Shown here: positions 25,565 to 34,730 of the stretch, piece by piece
Numbering within the stretch: position 1 is the first letter of the stretch
Layout: the number at the start of each line of letters is the position of its first letter
NCBI GenBank assembly: GCA_964587815.1
Contig: CAZPMH010000003.1
Span: 70,569 to 134,568 of the forward strand
Direction: 5' to 3'
Source: UBA1672 sp964587815
Lineage (GTDB): Bacteria > Pseudomonadota > Alphaproteobacteria > Micavibrionales > Micavibrionaceae
DNA: 64,000 bases
Position numbers and translations under genes: made by a program
The notes under the pieces: model-generated
Database searches by the model: none
Seen by the model: only the letters and a program-made list of their open reading frames with translations
Told to the model about the DNA's origin: nothing

Positions 25565-26486
25565 ATTACCGAACTTCAAATATGAAACCCGCTCTGTAGT
25601 ATCAAAAAACAGCCGCGGCACACATAAAATTGTCTACAGCGATTGGAAACCGAAAAACCATGACGCAAATACGGCAAACGTCCTCGTCTGCATTCACGGA
25701 TTAACTGGTAACGGCAACGATTTTGATTTTCTAGCTGATAAGCTCACAGAAGAAAACTATAGAATAATCGCAATCGACCTGCCGGGCCGCGGAAGAAGTG
25801 ACTTCCTTCAAAATCCGCTAGATTACAATTACGATCAATATGTAACGGATATCAACGCCGTTCTGAGCGATCTCGATCTAAACAAACCGAAATCTATCGA
25901 CTGGCTAGGCGTTTCTTTGGGGGGCCTTCTCGGCTTTATGATCGCCGCTGAAGAGAACTCACCAATAAGACGCCTTATTGTAAATGATGTAGGACCTGAG
26001 GTCCCGCAAGCCGCACTTGATTTTATTTACAGAGTGATAAAACGAACATATACGTTCAACTCTCTCACAGATTTTGAAAATCGACTACGCGCAACCCGTG
26101 GTAAATTCTGGGGCCCGATGGAGAATATGCACTGGCAACACATGGCCGAACATAACCACCGCACCATAAAAGCAGGTCTGATTTTTAAAAAAGACAAAAT
26201 AACATATGCCTACGATCCTAAAATCTCACACATTTTCAAAACAGCGCCCACCGGCTCAGAAGATTTGTGGCAAAGCTGGAAAAAAATAGATTGCCCGATC
26301 TTAGTACTTCGCGGTGAGAATTCGTTGCTTTTAACACATGAAGGTCTTGAAAAAATGCTAAAAAACCCGCCGAAAAATAGCGCTATAAATACGCACACTT
26401 TCGCTGATTGCGGCCACGTTCCGTCACTTATGCAAGACGACCAAATACTGGTGATACAAAACTGGCTGGAACAAACATCAATATGA
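25548..26486 (+). CDS. alpha/beta hydrolase
   Basis: A 312-aa alpha/beta-hydrolase-fold protein. The oxyanion loop is VCIHGLTGNGNDF, the nucleophile elbow GVSLGGLLGF, the acid region LVLRGENSLLL and the catalytic His FADCGHVPSL. IAIDLPGRGRSDFLQNP is the usual strand after the first motif. Its substrate cannot be read from the sequence. The chosen ATG lies 17 bases inside the secA end; longer readings fall entirely in secA. It overlaps the next gene by ATGA. Confidence 0.85.
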   Translation: MEKSLKLPNFKYETRSVVSKNSRGTHKIVYSDWKPKNHDANTANVLVCIHGLTGNGNDFDFLADKLTEENYRIIAIDLPGRGRSDFLQNPLDYNYDQYVTDINAVLSDLDLNKPKSIDWLGVSLGGLLGFMIAAEENSPIRRLIVNDVGPEVPQAALDFIYRVIKRTYTFNSLTDFENRLRATRGKFWGPMENMHWQHMAEHNHRTIKAGLIFKKDKITYAYDPKISHIFKTAPTGSEDLWQSWKKIDCPILVLRGENSLLLTHEGLEKMLKNPPKNSAINTHTFADCGHVPSLMQDDQILVIQNWLEQTSI

Positions 26487-27664
26487 ATTCAGACCGGAAA
26501 AATATTGATGTTTTAATCATCGGTGCAGGCATCGCAGGGCTTTGGACCTTTAATCATTTAAAATCACTCGGCTATGATGTCCTTCTACTCGAAAAACAAA
26601 GCATCGGATGCGGCCAAACAATCGCCGCGCAAGGCATCATACATTCAGGCTTAAAGTTTTCACTCGCAGGAAAAGTAAACACTCTGGCAAAAACCATCAG
26701 CGCCATGCCTGATCGATGGCGAGACGCTCTGCAAGGAAACGGCCAAGTAGACTTATCCGCCGCATATCTTAGTGCTGAATCGCAACACTTATTAATCCCT
26801 TCAGGCTTTTTCGGCGGCTTAACGAAGCTTGTCACACAAAAAGCTCTTGGCCAAAACGTACACAATATTCCCAACACTCAATGGCCGGAAAACTTAAAAC
26901 AATCTGGGTTTAAGGGGTCATTGATCCATATGGGCGAGCCTGTCTTAGACGTACCGTCAACAATACGGGCACTTGCAAAGCCCTATGAAAATTGTATAAA
27001 GAAGATAACATCAAATGATGTCGATGAATTTATTAAACAGCACAACATAGTGCCAAAAGTAAAAATCTTCACCAGCGCAGCTCATAACGAAAAACATGCT
27101 ATAGAACAAAAAGCAAACCACGGCTTGCAAACACAACATCGTCCTCTCTTGCAAGGTATGATGAAAAACGCACCATTCCCTTTATTTGCACATTTAGTCG
27201 GTAAAACGGACAAACCCGTTGTCTCAATCACGACCCATAAATTAAATAACGGCACATTAATATGGTATTTGGGTGGCGGAGTCGCAGAACGCGACAAAGA
27301 TGCTAACCCGCTCGATGTTTATGAACAAAGCGTACAAGCTTTTGCAAAATACTTGCCGAACGTAGACTTTACTAAAGCAGAATGGGCAGCTCTGCCGATT
27401 GACCGTGTGGAAGGAAAATCAAAAACGGACAGCTGGATGCCCGACACACCAACAATTCACGAAACAGACGGAGCGTTATATTGTTGGCCTACAAAACTAA
27501 CTTTCGCACCCTTGTTAGGTAACATGGTGTTAAATAAACTACAAAAAAGAAATATCACGCCATCAAAGACGCAAACGTCGTTCGAACAGTTACAGCCTGT
27601 GGAATACACAAAAACGCCGTGGCAAAAGATAGAGGACAACAAAGCATGGACAAAGTTGAACTAG
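26483..27664 (+). CDS. FAD-dependent oxidoreductase (DAO family)
   Basis: A 393-aa flavoprotein. The dinucleotide motif is VLIIGAGIAGLWTFNHLKSL, followed by VLLLEKQSIGCGQTIAAQG, which places it in the DAO superfamily with glycerol-3-phosphate and amino-acid oxidases. LPIDRVEGKSKTDSWMPDTP and LTFAPLLGNMV lie near the C-terminus. The substrate is not evident. It starts in the stop of the hydrolase gene (ATGA) and overlaps the aldo/keto reductase gene by 19 bases, so the three form a tightly packed operon after secA. Confidence 0.85.
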   Translation: MNSDRKNIDVLIIGAGIAGLWTFNHLKSLGYDVLLLEKQSIGCGQTIAAQGIIHSGLKFSLAGKVNTLAKTISAMPDRWRDALQGNGQVDLSAAYLSAESQHLLIPSGFFGGLTKLVTQKALGQNVHNIPNTQWPENLKQSGFKGSLIHMGEPVLDVPSTIRALAKPYENCIKKITSNDVDEFIKQHNIVPKVKIFTSAAHNEKHAIEQKANHGLQTQHRPLLQGMMKNAPFPLFAHLVGKTDKPVVSITTHKLNNGTLIWYLGGGVAERDKDANPLDVYEQSVQAFAKYLPNVDFTKAEWAALPIDRVEGKSKTDSWMPDTPTIHETDGALYCWPTKLTFAPLLGNMVLNKLQKRNITPSKTQTSFEQLQPVEYTKTPWQKIEDNKAWTKLN

Positions 27665-28434
27665 GTCAGACAGGGCTCCACGTCTCTCCTTTAGGTTTAG
27701 GAACGGTAAAATTTGGCCGTAACCAAGGCGTAAAGTACCCTGAGGGCTTCGATATTCCCGACGAAGACTTTCTCCACCAGCTCTTACAAAAGGCGCAGAC
27801 CTTAGGCATCAATCTACTGGATACCGCACCAGCCTATGGAACCAGTGAAGAACGATTAGGCAGACTTTTAAAAGGAACAAGAGAAGAATGGGTCATCGTC
27901 GGCAAGGCCGGAGAGGAATTCGACGACGGTAAGTCACAATATATCTTCACGCCCGATCATTTCAAATTTAGCTTAGAAAGAAGCTTAAAGCGCTTAGATA
28001 CTGATTACATTGACATTCTTCTCATCCATTCAGATGGAAATGACGAAAAAATTCTAAACAATAAAGATCTACTAAAAACAATGCACGACTTCAAAGATCA
28101 AGGGCTCGTGAAGGCCATCGGTGCATCAACAAAGACCGCATCGGGCGGCATAAAAGCCTTAGAATCTATGGACATCGTAATGGCCACCTACACCCCCGAT
28201 TATATGGATGAAGAGCCTGTTCTGGATTACGCAAAATATAATAATAAAGGCACAATTTTGAAAAAGGTTCTTTCAAGCGGCCATAACCATAACGTTGCCG
28301 ACGCGATGAACTTTGCATTCACCCACAGCGGCGTAAACACGGCAATCGTCGGCACAATAAACCCAACACACTTGGAACAAAACGTTAGAGCTGTGGAATC
28401 TGTTCTTCAGGCTCGGTCACCCGCACCAAAGTAA
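27646..28434 (+). CDS. aldo/keto reductase
   Basis: A 262-aa AKR. Catalytic tetrad: Asp and Tyr in LLDTAPAYGTSEERLG, Lys in VGKAGE, His in DILLIHSDG. The N-terminus is LGQTGLHVSPLGLGTVKFGR. The end FAFTHSGVNTAIVGTINPTH is the usual NADPH-binding tail. Substrate unknown. AGAGGA lies upstream of the ATG. The 3' end overlaps the convergent CNNM gene by 50 bases. Confidence 0.9.
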   Translation: MDKVELGQTGLHVSPLGLGTVKFGRNQGVKYPEGFDIPDEDFLHQLLQKAQTLGINLLDTAPAYGTSEERLGRLLKGTREEWVIVGKAGEEFDDGKSQYIFTPDHFKFSLERSLKRLDTDYIDILLIHSDGNDEKILNNKDLLKTMHDFKDQGLVKAIGASTKTASGGIKALESMDIVMATYTPDYMDEEPVLDYAKYNNKGTILKKVLSSGHNHNVADAMNFAFTHSGVNTAIVGTINPTHLEQNVRAVESVLQARSPAPK

Positions 28435-29665
28435 TCTGATTACGCTTCTTACGTATCACGTCAATTTGGAAATCGTGAAAACGGAATGATTGCCCTTCAT
28501 CAGGCAGCATTTTTGACTCGAACAAAACCATCCCTGCAATCGTTGAATAGTCTTCATCAGGCAAACCCCAGTCAAATTCGCGGTTCAAGTCGCGAATAGT
28601 GACCTCACCGTCAATGAGGTAAGCGCCGTTCGCAGAACGCCGCACACCGGTCATTTCCTCATCATGCTCATCATCAATCTCGCCAACAATCTCCTCCAGA
28701 ATATCTTCCAATGTCACAATGCCCATGAAGGAACCATACTCATCGACGACCAACGCAAAATGCTCGCGCCGTTCCCGGAAAGCCTGCAACTGATCGTAAA
28801 GCGTTGTCGTCTCAGGAACAAACCACGGCGTCATTAACATGCGCGGCAAATCTAACTTTTTGATATCACCGCTGACATTCATCAATTCCCTTAACAACTG
28901 CTTCGCATGTAAAACACCCACAATGTTATCAGGGTCATCCTTCCACAAAGGCAAACGCGTGTAAGGGCTGCTTAGAACCTCTTCAACGATCTCCTCGATC
29001 GGTAAATCAACATCCATCATCGCGACGTTTTTGCGGTGGATCATAATGTCTTCAATATCAACACTCGCAAGATCTAAAATTGAGCGCAGCATTGCGCGTT
29101 GCTCTTGTGTTTCTTGTTCAGGACCTTCATGCATCTCAATCACACCGCGCAACAATTCCAGATGCGAGCCAACCCCCACATTTGAAATATCGATGCCGAA
29201 TAACCTTAAAACACGTCGAACAATCCAGGTCACCGTTTCCGTCACGGGCGCAAAAATGATAATCACCAAACGGATAGCAGGCGCAATACGCATCGACATT
29301 GTTTCGGCATGGTGGAACGCATAAGTCTTGGGCAAGACTTCCGCAAAGATAAGAACCAGCATGGTCATCACTACGGTCGCATAAACAACCCCTGCTGAGC
29401 CGAACAACGCCGTCAACAAGCTAGTCGTAAGCGCGGTAGCCAAGATGTTAACCAAGTTATTGCCGAGTAACAGCGCCCCAATCATACGGTCTTTCTCTGA
29501 TCGAATGCGATTAACAAGCCCTGCGCGCTCATTGCCCTCTTTTTCTTTCGCAGAAAGCCGAACCCGCGACGCAGCCGTCAAAGCTGTTTCAGATCCAGAA
29601 AAAAAAGCCGAAAGACACAGCAAACAAAACACGCCAACGAGCGACAGAATAATTCCGATTTCCAT
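28385..29665 (-). CDS. CNNM/CorC-type transporter (DUF21, CBS pair, CorC_HlyC)
   Basis: A 426-aa membrane protein. The DUF21 domain at residues 1-185 has three or four helices (FSGSETALTAASRVRLSAKE, ALLLGNNLVNILATALTTSL, LIFAEVLPKTYAFHHAE). A CBS pair follows at about 210-330 (YTRLPLWKDDPDNIVGVLHA, HFALVVDEYGSFMGIVTLED) and then a CorC_HlyC domain (DYSTIAGMVL). The family is linked to Mg2+ or divalent-cation efflux and is often mislabelled haemolysin. It closes the conserved order aroK-aroB-CNNM opposite xerD. Confidence 0.92.
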   Translation of the reverse strand: MEIGIILSLVGVFCLLCLSAFFSGSETALTAASRVRLSAKEKEGNERAGLVNRIRSEKDRMIGALLLGNNLVNILATALTTSLLTALFGSAGVVYATVVMTMLVLIFAEVLPKTYAFHHAETMSMRIAPAIRLVIIIFAPVTETVTWIVRRVLRLFGIDISNVGVGSHLELLRGVIEMHEGPEQETQEQRAMLRSILDLASVDIEDIMIHRKNVAMMDVDLPIEEIVEEVLSSPYTRLPLWKDDPDNIVGVLHAKQLLRELMNVSGDIKKLDLPRMLMTPWFVPETTTLYDQLQAFRERREHFALVVDEYGSFMGIVTLEDILEEIVGEIDDEHDEEMTGVRRSANGAYLIDGEVTIRDLNREFDWGLPDEDYSTIAGMVLFESKMLPDEGQSFRFHDFQIDVIRKKRNQITLVRVTEPEEQIPQL

Positions 29666-29678
29666 TTATAAAAGTCCC

Positions 29679-30791
29679 CTAACCTGTAAATACTTTCCCA
29701 TGAAGCGAATCTTTTAATACCTCTCGCACGAGAGGCTCTTGAACGTCTTTCGAAACAAACGCATCGCCAATCGCCCGCACGAGAATAAATACCATCGTGT
29801 TATCCGTGGCCTTTTTATCTTTGCGCATAGTCTCAATGAGATCATCAATATTCGCATCAATATCACCCGCATGCGTTGGTAAGCCTACCTGCGAAAAATG
29901 CTGCACAACACGGCGGACATCTTGCCCCGAACAAAGTCCCATTCGCATCGAAAGGTCGAACGCCATAACCGTTCCGATCGCAACGCCCTCACCATGCAGC
30001 AAACGTCCGTCATAGCCCATCGCTGCTTCCAAAGCATGCCCAAAAGTGTGACCTAAATTAAGCAAAGCACGCTTGCCCTGCTCTTTCTCGTCAGCTTCAA
30101 CAATCGCAGCTTTTGCCAAACAGCTTTGCGCAACCGCCTCGATAATAGCTTCACGATCCAGAGCCGCAACAGCTCGCCCGTGCTCTTCAAGCCATTCGAA
30201 AAACTCAAAATCACCAAGCAAGCCATATTTCACAATCTCTGCATATCCCGCCAAAACCTGTCGCTCAGGCAAGGTTTTCAAAGTATCAAGATCGGCAAAA
30301 ACCGCCGCTGGCTGATAAAAACTACCAACAAGATTTTTACCGTATTCCGTATTGATACCTGTCTTGCCACCTACGGAACTATCCACCTGCGCCAACAAAG
30401 ACGTCGGAATTTGCACATATGGCACACCGCGTAAAACAGTAGACGCCGCAAACCCGGCCAAATCACCAATAACACCGCCACCAAGAGCAAACACAACAGA
30501 ATTGCGATGGATACCGTGTGAGAGCATCCATTTGTGACATTCCTGAAAACGCTCAAATGATTTTGTTCCTTCACCAAAAGGAAGAACAAGAACTTCGCAA
30601 AGCCCGACACCTGCCTTTTCCAGATTATCTTTCAAAACAGGTGCATAGCGCGCAACATTTTCATCTGTGATAATAAAGGCTTTACGCCCTTGAATATCAA
30701 AAGGCAAGTTTTCAGCAACACGGCCCAAAAGCACCCCATCAATAAAAATCGGGTAGCTGCGCGCACCTAAATCAATTTCAATTTTTTGCAT
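29679..30791 (-). CDS. aroB: 3-dehydroquinate synthase
   Basis: A 370-aa NAD-dependent enzyme, the second step of the shikimate pathway. GGGVIGDLAGFAASTVLRGV, PTSLLAQVDSSVGGKTGIN and NLGHTFGHALEA are the AroB active-site and metal-binding blocks. Length and order are normal. It lies 21 bases after aroK on the same strand and probably shares its transcript. Confidence 0.97.
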   Translation of the reverse strand: MQKIEIDLGARSYPIFIDGVLLGRVAENLPFDIQGRKAFIITDENVARYAPVLKDNLEKAGVGLCEVLVLPFGEGTKSFERFQECHKWMLSHGIHRNSVVFALGGGVIGDLAGFAASTVLRGVPYVQIPTSLLAQVDSSVGGKTGINTEYGKNLVGSFYQPAAVFADLDTLKTLPERQVLAGYAEIVKYGLLGDFEFFEWLEEHGRAVAALDREAIIEAVAQSCLAKAAIVEADEKEQGKRALLNLGHTFGHALEAAMGYDGRLLHGEGVAIGTVMAFDLSMRMGLCSGQDVRRVVQHFSQVGLPTHAGDIDANIDDLIETMRKDKKATDNTMVFILVRAIGDAFVSKDVQEPLVREVLKDSLHGKVFTG

Positions 30792-30812
30792 AACCGTATT
30801 GGTCTTTCCTAA

Positions 30813-31361
30813 TCAGGCTTTTAAAACATGTTCTTTATAAGCCGCAATAATTGCCTCGACAACATTCAAAACAGCCTCATCGCCGTTCTCATTATTATCG
30901 ATATGAATATCAGCCACAGAATAAAGCATACTGCGTTTATCAATCAGTTCAGCCAAACGCTCTCTTAAGTTATCACTGCGCAACAAAGGGCGCGTCGTAT
31001 CGCTCTTCAAACGATTAAACAGAACATCGATATCGCTTTTGATCCAAACCGAGAATGCGTGATCTCTTATAACCTCTCTATTCGCATCGCTCAAAACAAC
31101 GCCACCACCCGAAGAAATCACAACATCATTCTGGCGCACCAAGTCCATAAGCAACGCAGATTCAAGGTCACGAAAATAAGCCTCACCTTTTGCATCAAAG
31201 ATATCTGCGACTGAAGCACCCTCTTGGTCTTCGATTAGCGCATCCATGTCCGCAAAACGCATGCCCCTTTTCTCTGATAAAACACGACCAATATGGCTCT
31301 TGCCGCACCCCATCATTCCAAGCAACATTAACGGCTTTTGATTACTTAAATTTTCCATCAT
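30813..31361 (-). CDS. aroK: shikimate kinase
   Basis: A 182-aa kinase of the shikimate pathway. The Walker A is LLGMMGCGKSHIGRVLSE, the shikimate-binding Asp is in FADMDALIEDQEG, the GGG motif is VISSGGGVVLSD, and the lid/adenine region includes RPLLRS. The first two codons are both ATG and either could be used. Upstream begins the AT-rich gap shared with the divergent xerD side. Confidence 0.95.
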   Translation of the reverse strand: MMENLSNQKPLMLLGMMGCGKSHIGRVLSEKRGMRFADMDALIEDQEGASVADIFDAKGEAYFRDLESALLMDLVRQNDVVISSGGGVVLSDANREVIRDHAFSVWIKSDIDVLFNRLKSDTTRPLLRSDNLRERLAELIDKRSMLYSVADIHIDNNENGDEAVLNVVEAIIAAYKEHVLKA

Positions 31362-31413
31362 CCCCAGACTTTAAGGTGCAAATAACTTCTAATCTATACT
31401 TTGCAAAATGCTT

Positions 31414-31443
31414 TTGATATAAACACAGTCATAGTGATATACG
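31414..31443 (+). promoter_or_regulatory. possible promoter for the small gene before xerD
   Basis: TTGATA and TATACG separated by 18 bases, about 29 bases before the GTG of the small membrane-protein gene. The region is AT-rich, so chance matches are likely. Confidence 0.3.
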
Positions 31444-31471
31444 ATATAACAAAAAAGATGAAGCAAAACAC

Positions 31472-31609
31472 GTGATTGCATCCCTTGGAAAATTAATACT
31501 GCTTGCCCTTGCCATAGTTATACTCGGTGCTGTTGCATTTTTATCATTTAAAGATGTGAATATACCCACAAGAACAGTGACAAAAACAATCGCTTACCAA
31601 GACCTGTAA
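31472..31609 (+). CDS. small single-span membrane protein upstream of xerD
   Basis: A 45-codon frame with a GTG start. Residues 7-27 are a strong membrane helix (KLILLALAIVILGAVAFLSF) followed by a short tail, DVNIPTRTVTKTIAYQDL. Similar tiny proteins with a Pro-rich PPP..VEK tail lie between aroK and xerD in some related genomes, as I recall, which supports the call. The Shine-Dalgarno is weak. Function unknown. Confidence 0.55.
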   Translation: MIASLGKLILLALAIVILGAVAFLSFKDVNIPTRTVTKTIAYQDL

Positions 31610-31723
31610 ACAGCTGAAAACCAAGGGTTTTCTAAAAATCAAAATATTATAGAAAATATTGACAAGAGCATAGGCAATAGTCCATAAAAATTAGAAGAGA
31701 TTTATGAAAATGGCTTTGACTCT

Positions 31724-31744
31724 GATATAAATTGAATTTATATC
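31724..31744. repeat. perfect palindrome upstream of xerD
   Basis: Ten-base arms GATATAAATT and AATTTATATC flank a central G. It lies 117 bases before the xerD start. The symmetry suits a dimeric regulator site, but A/T-only arms also arise by chance in such DNA. Confidence 0.45.
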
Positions 31745-31824
31745 AATGCGAAAATGTTCAAAAATTTATTGAGTAAGACTAAAAATAATTTGCAATGTTG
31801 CGGATTAAGACAAAAATTACGAAA

Positions 31825-31842
31825 GCTCTGTAAAATCAGAGC
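31825..31842 (+). promoter_or_regulatory. stem-loop next to the xerD ribosome-binding site
   Basis: GCTCTG, a six-base loop and CAGAGC, ending a few bases before GAGGAG. It could modulate xerD translation. No T-run follows, so it is not a terminator. Confidence 0.35.
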
Positions 31843-31860
31843 ACTGAGGAGATATTGAAT

Positions 31861-32844
31861 ATGGCAAGACCAGGCCGCCCGGCAAAGCCAAAGCCAAACC
31901 TAAACCCGCTTGTTGACGCATTCCTTGATATGCTGACAGCCGAGCGTGGCGTCGCCCATAACACGCGTCAAGCCTATTGGCGCGACCTTGCTGATGTCTC
32001 CTTATTCTTAAAAAATGAGAAAAACAGTGACATTGATCGTGCAACAACCGACGAATTAAAAGCCTACATCAAAGACTTAAGCGAAAAGTCCAACAGCAAA
32101 AACAAAGGCAAAATTGCTGTACGCACAATTGCACGCCGACTTTCCGCCCTCCGTCAATTTTACCGCTATTTAATTTCAGAAGGCATTCGTGAAGACGACC
32201 CGACATCCACAATTGAAAGCCCAAAACAAGGCAGAACGCTTCCTAAAACGCTAACTGAGGAAGAAGTAAACAATCTCATTAAAACCGCCTCTAAGAAAGA
32301 AACCGCAGAAGGCGTGCGTTTGGTCTGTTTGCTTGAAATGATTTATGCAACAGGTTTGCGTGTATCTGAACTGGTTAGCTTAAAGACATCAGCCATCGGC
32401 GAGACAAGCGAAATGATTATCGTGAAGGGCAAGGCCGGGCGGGAAAGAATCGTGCCTCTATCTGAACCTGCGCAAGATGCCCTAAAAAAATATCTCGGCG
32501 TCCGTAAAGAGCATACCGGAAATGACGATAAAGATAACAAATGGTTGTTCCCGTCAAAAACCTCTAACAGCGGCCACTTAACCCGACAAAGATTTGCACA
32601 ACTGCTAAAAGATTTGTCCAAAGAAGCCGGAATAGAAGATGGACGTGTCAGCCCGCATGTGCTAAGACACGCTTTTGCAACACATCTTTTGAATAACGGG
32701 GCGGATTTACGCTCAGTACAAAAAATGTTAGGACATGCAGACATCGCGACAACCCAGATTTATACACATATCATGGGTGAAAAAGCGAAAGAGACAGTTG
32801 AGGAAAAACACCCGCTGTCGAAAAAAACAGGTTCAAAAAAATAA
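31861..32844 (+). CDS. xerD: site-specific tyrosine recombinase XerD
   Basis: A 327-aa recombinase that, with XerC, resolves chromosome dimers at dif. The N-terminal SAM-like core-binding domain holds LVDAFLDMLTAERGVAHNTR. The catalytic residues are Arg in YATGLRVSELVSLK, His-X-X-Arg in SPHVLRHAFATHLL, His in MLGHADI and Tyr in TTQIYTH. GAGGAG lies nine bases before the ATG; a TTG two codons earlier is possible. XerD followed by accA opposite aroKB is conserved in alphaproteobacteria. Confidence 0.93.
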   Translation: MARPGRPAKPKPNLNPLVDAFLDMLTAERGVAHNTRQAYWRDLADVSLFLKNEKNSDIDRATTDELKAYIKDLSEKSNSKNKGKIAVRTIARRLSALRQFYRYLISEGIREDDPTSTIESPKQGRTLPKTLTEEEVNNLIKTASKKETAEGVRLVCLLEMIYATGLRVSELVSLKTSAIGETSEMIIVKGKAGRERIVPLSEPAQDALKKYLGVRKEHTGNDDKDNKWLFPSKTSNSGHLTRQRFAQLLKDLSKEAGIEDGRVSPHVLRHAFATHLLNNGADLRSVQKMLGHADIATTQIYTHIMGEKAKETVEEKHPLSKKTGSKK

Positions 32845-32902
32845 ATCGAATTTGTGCGCTAAAGGCGACATTTTCGATAAAATAAAAAGAAAAGGCTGAA
32901 AA

Positions 32903-33850
32903 ATGAGCCAACTTGACTTCGAAAAACCAATTTTAGAACTGGAAAGTAAAATTTCAGAGCTCCGCCACGTCAACAGCGATTCAGAAGTAAACATCGCTGA
33001 AGAAATAAAGCGTATGCAAAGCAAGGCGGATAAGCTACTGAAACAAACATACAGCAAACTAACACCTGACCAAAAAGTACAGGTCGCACGCCACCAGAAT
33101 CGCCCGCACATGATTGATTATGTAGAAAGCATGATTGATGATTTCATGCCCTTGGCAGGTGACAGAAATTTTGCCGAAGACCACGCCGTAATCGGCGGGC
33201 TTGGCCGCTTTCGCGGACAGTCATGTATCGTGATTGGCCAAGAAAAAGGAAACGACACCGAAAGCCGCATCAAAAGAAATTTCGGCATGGTTCGCCCTGA
33301 AGGATATCGCAAGGCACAACGCCTGATGAAAATGGCACACCAATTCCAACTTCCTGTAATTACTCTTGTTGATACAGCCGGCGCATATCCCGGCATGGGC
33401 GCGGAAGAGCGTGGTCAATCAGAAGCAATCGCAAAATCTATCGAGACATGCCTACGTACCGAGGTGCCGATTATTTCCGTTGTCATCGGCGAAGGCGGCT
33501 CAGGCGGCGCAGTTGCAATCGCCGTTGCTGATAAAATCTACATGCTGGAACATTCCATATACTCCGTCATCTCACCCGAAGGTTGCGCGTCAATTTTATG
33601 GCGCAGCGGAGACTTCGCAAAGGAAGCAGCAACCGCACTAAAACTCACAGCGCAAGATTTGCATGAAATGAAACTGATCGACGCAATCATCGAAGAGCCG
33701 GTCGGCGGCGCGCACCGCAAAAAAGAAGACACGATCCAAGCTGTCTCGGATCAGATCCAAAAAGGACTGGAAGAGATGACACCATGGAACAGAGAAAAAA
33801 TCATCAAATCACGCCGCGAAAAATTCTTAAAATTCGGCAGAGATCTTTAA
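32903..33850 (+). CDS. accA: acetyl-CoA carboxylase carboxyltransferase subunit alpha
   Basis: A 315-aa subunit of the carboxyltransferase that makes malonyl-CoA. LDFEKPILELESKISELRHV at the N-terminus, VARHQNRPHMIDYVE, FGMVRPEGYRKAQRLMKMA, TLVDTAGAYPGMGAEERGQS and IGEGGSGGAVAIAVADKIYM are the standard blocks. AAAGG lies upstream. It is 58 bases after xerD and probably cotranscribed with it. Confidence 0.97.
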   Translation: MSQLDFEKPILELESKISELRHVNSDSEVNIAEEIKRMQSKADKLLKQTYSKLTPDQKVQVARHQNRPHMIDYVESMIDDFMPLAGDRNFAEDHAVIGGLGRFRGQSCIVIGQEKGNDTESRIKRNFGMVRPEGYRKAQRLMKMAHQFQLPVITLVDTAGAYPGMGAEERGQSEAIAKSIETCLRTEVPIISVVIGEGGSGGAVAIAVADKIYMLEHSIYSVISPEGCASILWRSGDFAKEAATALKLTAQDLHEMKLIDAIIEEPVGGAHRKKEDTIQAVSDQIQKGLEEMTPWNREKIIKSRREKFLKFGRDL

Positions 33851-33897
33851 GAACTTAACGTTCGTAAAAAATCTAAAATCGATAAATGTGTTTCAGC

Positions 33898-34326
33898 TTA
33901 ATTTGAAACATGCTGACTTTTAGGAAAAGTTAAATCCCGGTTATCGTGATCAGTATTTGCGCTTGTCATATCAGAAAAATCAAAAGAAAGCCGCGCGCGT
34001 TTACGCATCGCGTTGAAATCACCATGCCCGGCTTCTGCATGCCCCTGCTCCGTCGTCGCTGCACGAAAATAAAGCATAAGAAAAACTCTAATCGCCGCAG
34101 TCAAGGAAGTGTTATCACTTTTACGAACATAAATTAAAGAGCACAAGTCATGCACGCTACAGGATTCACGTCGCGCAATATCACGCAAGGCAACCCACAT
34201 TTCAGGTTCTAAACGCACAGATGTTCTACGATTTAACACTGTTATATTTCGGCTTATCAAAGAACTGGATGAGCCAGAAGAATTCGAAACCGAAGTTTCC
34301 GAATGAGCACTACCATTATAAGTCAT
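33898..34326 (-). CDS. ribbon-helix-helix domain protein (RHH_4)
   Basis: About 142 aa. A serine-rich N-terminus leads to a ribbon-helix-helix domain: NRRTSVRLEPEMWVALRDIA, RRESCSVHDLCSLIYVRK, SLTAAIRVFLMLYFR. This matches the RHH_4 family common in Rhodospirillales, thought to be DNA-binding. The C-terminal 45 residues are polar and unstructured. A GTG at 34341 is an alternative start. Target genes are not evident. Confidence 0.8.
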   Translation of the reverse strand: MTYNGSAHSETSVSNSSGSSSSLISRNITVLNRRTSVRLEPEMWVALRDIARRESCSVHDLCSLIYVRKSDNTSLTAAIRVFLMLYFRAATTEQGHAEAGHGDFNAMRKRARLSFDFSDMTSANTDHDNRDLTFPKSQHVSN

Positions 34327-34416
34327 TGTTTTTGATCCCACACAATCATTTAGATTACTCTCTCACACTTAAAGAAAGTAACGCATTAAAAAACACAATG
34401 CAACCATAAGATTTTA

Positions 34417-34668
34417 TTATTTCAAATTTAGAGAAAGCGCGTGAATAGCCTTCATTTCCTCAGACAAAGCGTTATAAATTTCTCTTTGCTTTGAAAGTCG
34501 TGAAGCACCCTTAAAATTACCGCCATGCATAACAACCTTGAAATGGCTCTCTCCTGAACCATCATCACCTGCATGACCATGATGCTTATTGCTTTCATTT
34601 ACAACCTCAAGACAATCCGGCGAAAAATAATGCTGCAGCTTTTCTTCTATTTGAGATTGCATCGACAT
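34417..34668 (-). CDS. BolA family protein
   Basis: An 83-aa BolA-like protein. The sequence QSQIEEKLQHYFSPDCLEVV, HFKVVMHGGNFKGASRLSKQ and REIYNALSEEMKAIHALSLN covers the whole class II KH-like BolA fold. Such proteins bind monothiol glutaredoxin with a [2Fe-2S] cluster and act in iron homeostasis. It is divergent from the J-domain gene, a standard alphaproteobacterial pairing. The start is uncertain (ATG at 34668 or 34662). Confidence 0.88.
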   Translation of the reverse strand: MSMQSQIEEKLQHYFSPDCLEVVNESNKHHGHAGDDGSGESHFKVVMHGGNFKGASRLSKQREIYNALSEEMKAIHALSLNLK

Positions 34669-34730
34669 AAGGCGCACTTTCGCTATATTTCAGATTTGAT
34701 GAAAAATATAATTACAGATATAATGAGAAA

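Larger units (their letters stand above)
31362..31860. other. 499-base gap between aroK and xerD
   Basis: An AT-rich stretch that holds one small membrane-protein gene (31472-31609), a possible promoter, a perfect 21-base palindrome at 31724-31744, and a 6-base-pair stem-loop at 31825-31842 just before the xerD ribosome-binding site. Between 31610 and 31860 no coding frame of useful length was seen on either strand. Confidence 0.6.

Noticed and set aside
31724..31744. Palindrome near xerD as a dif site
   Set aside because: It lacks the six-base spacer and arm sequences of XerC/XerD binding sites; the symmetry is a simple inverted repeat.
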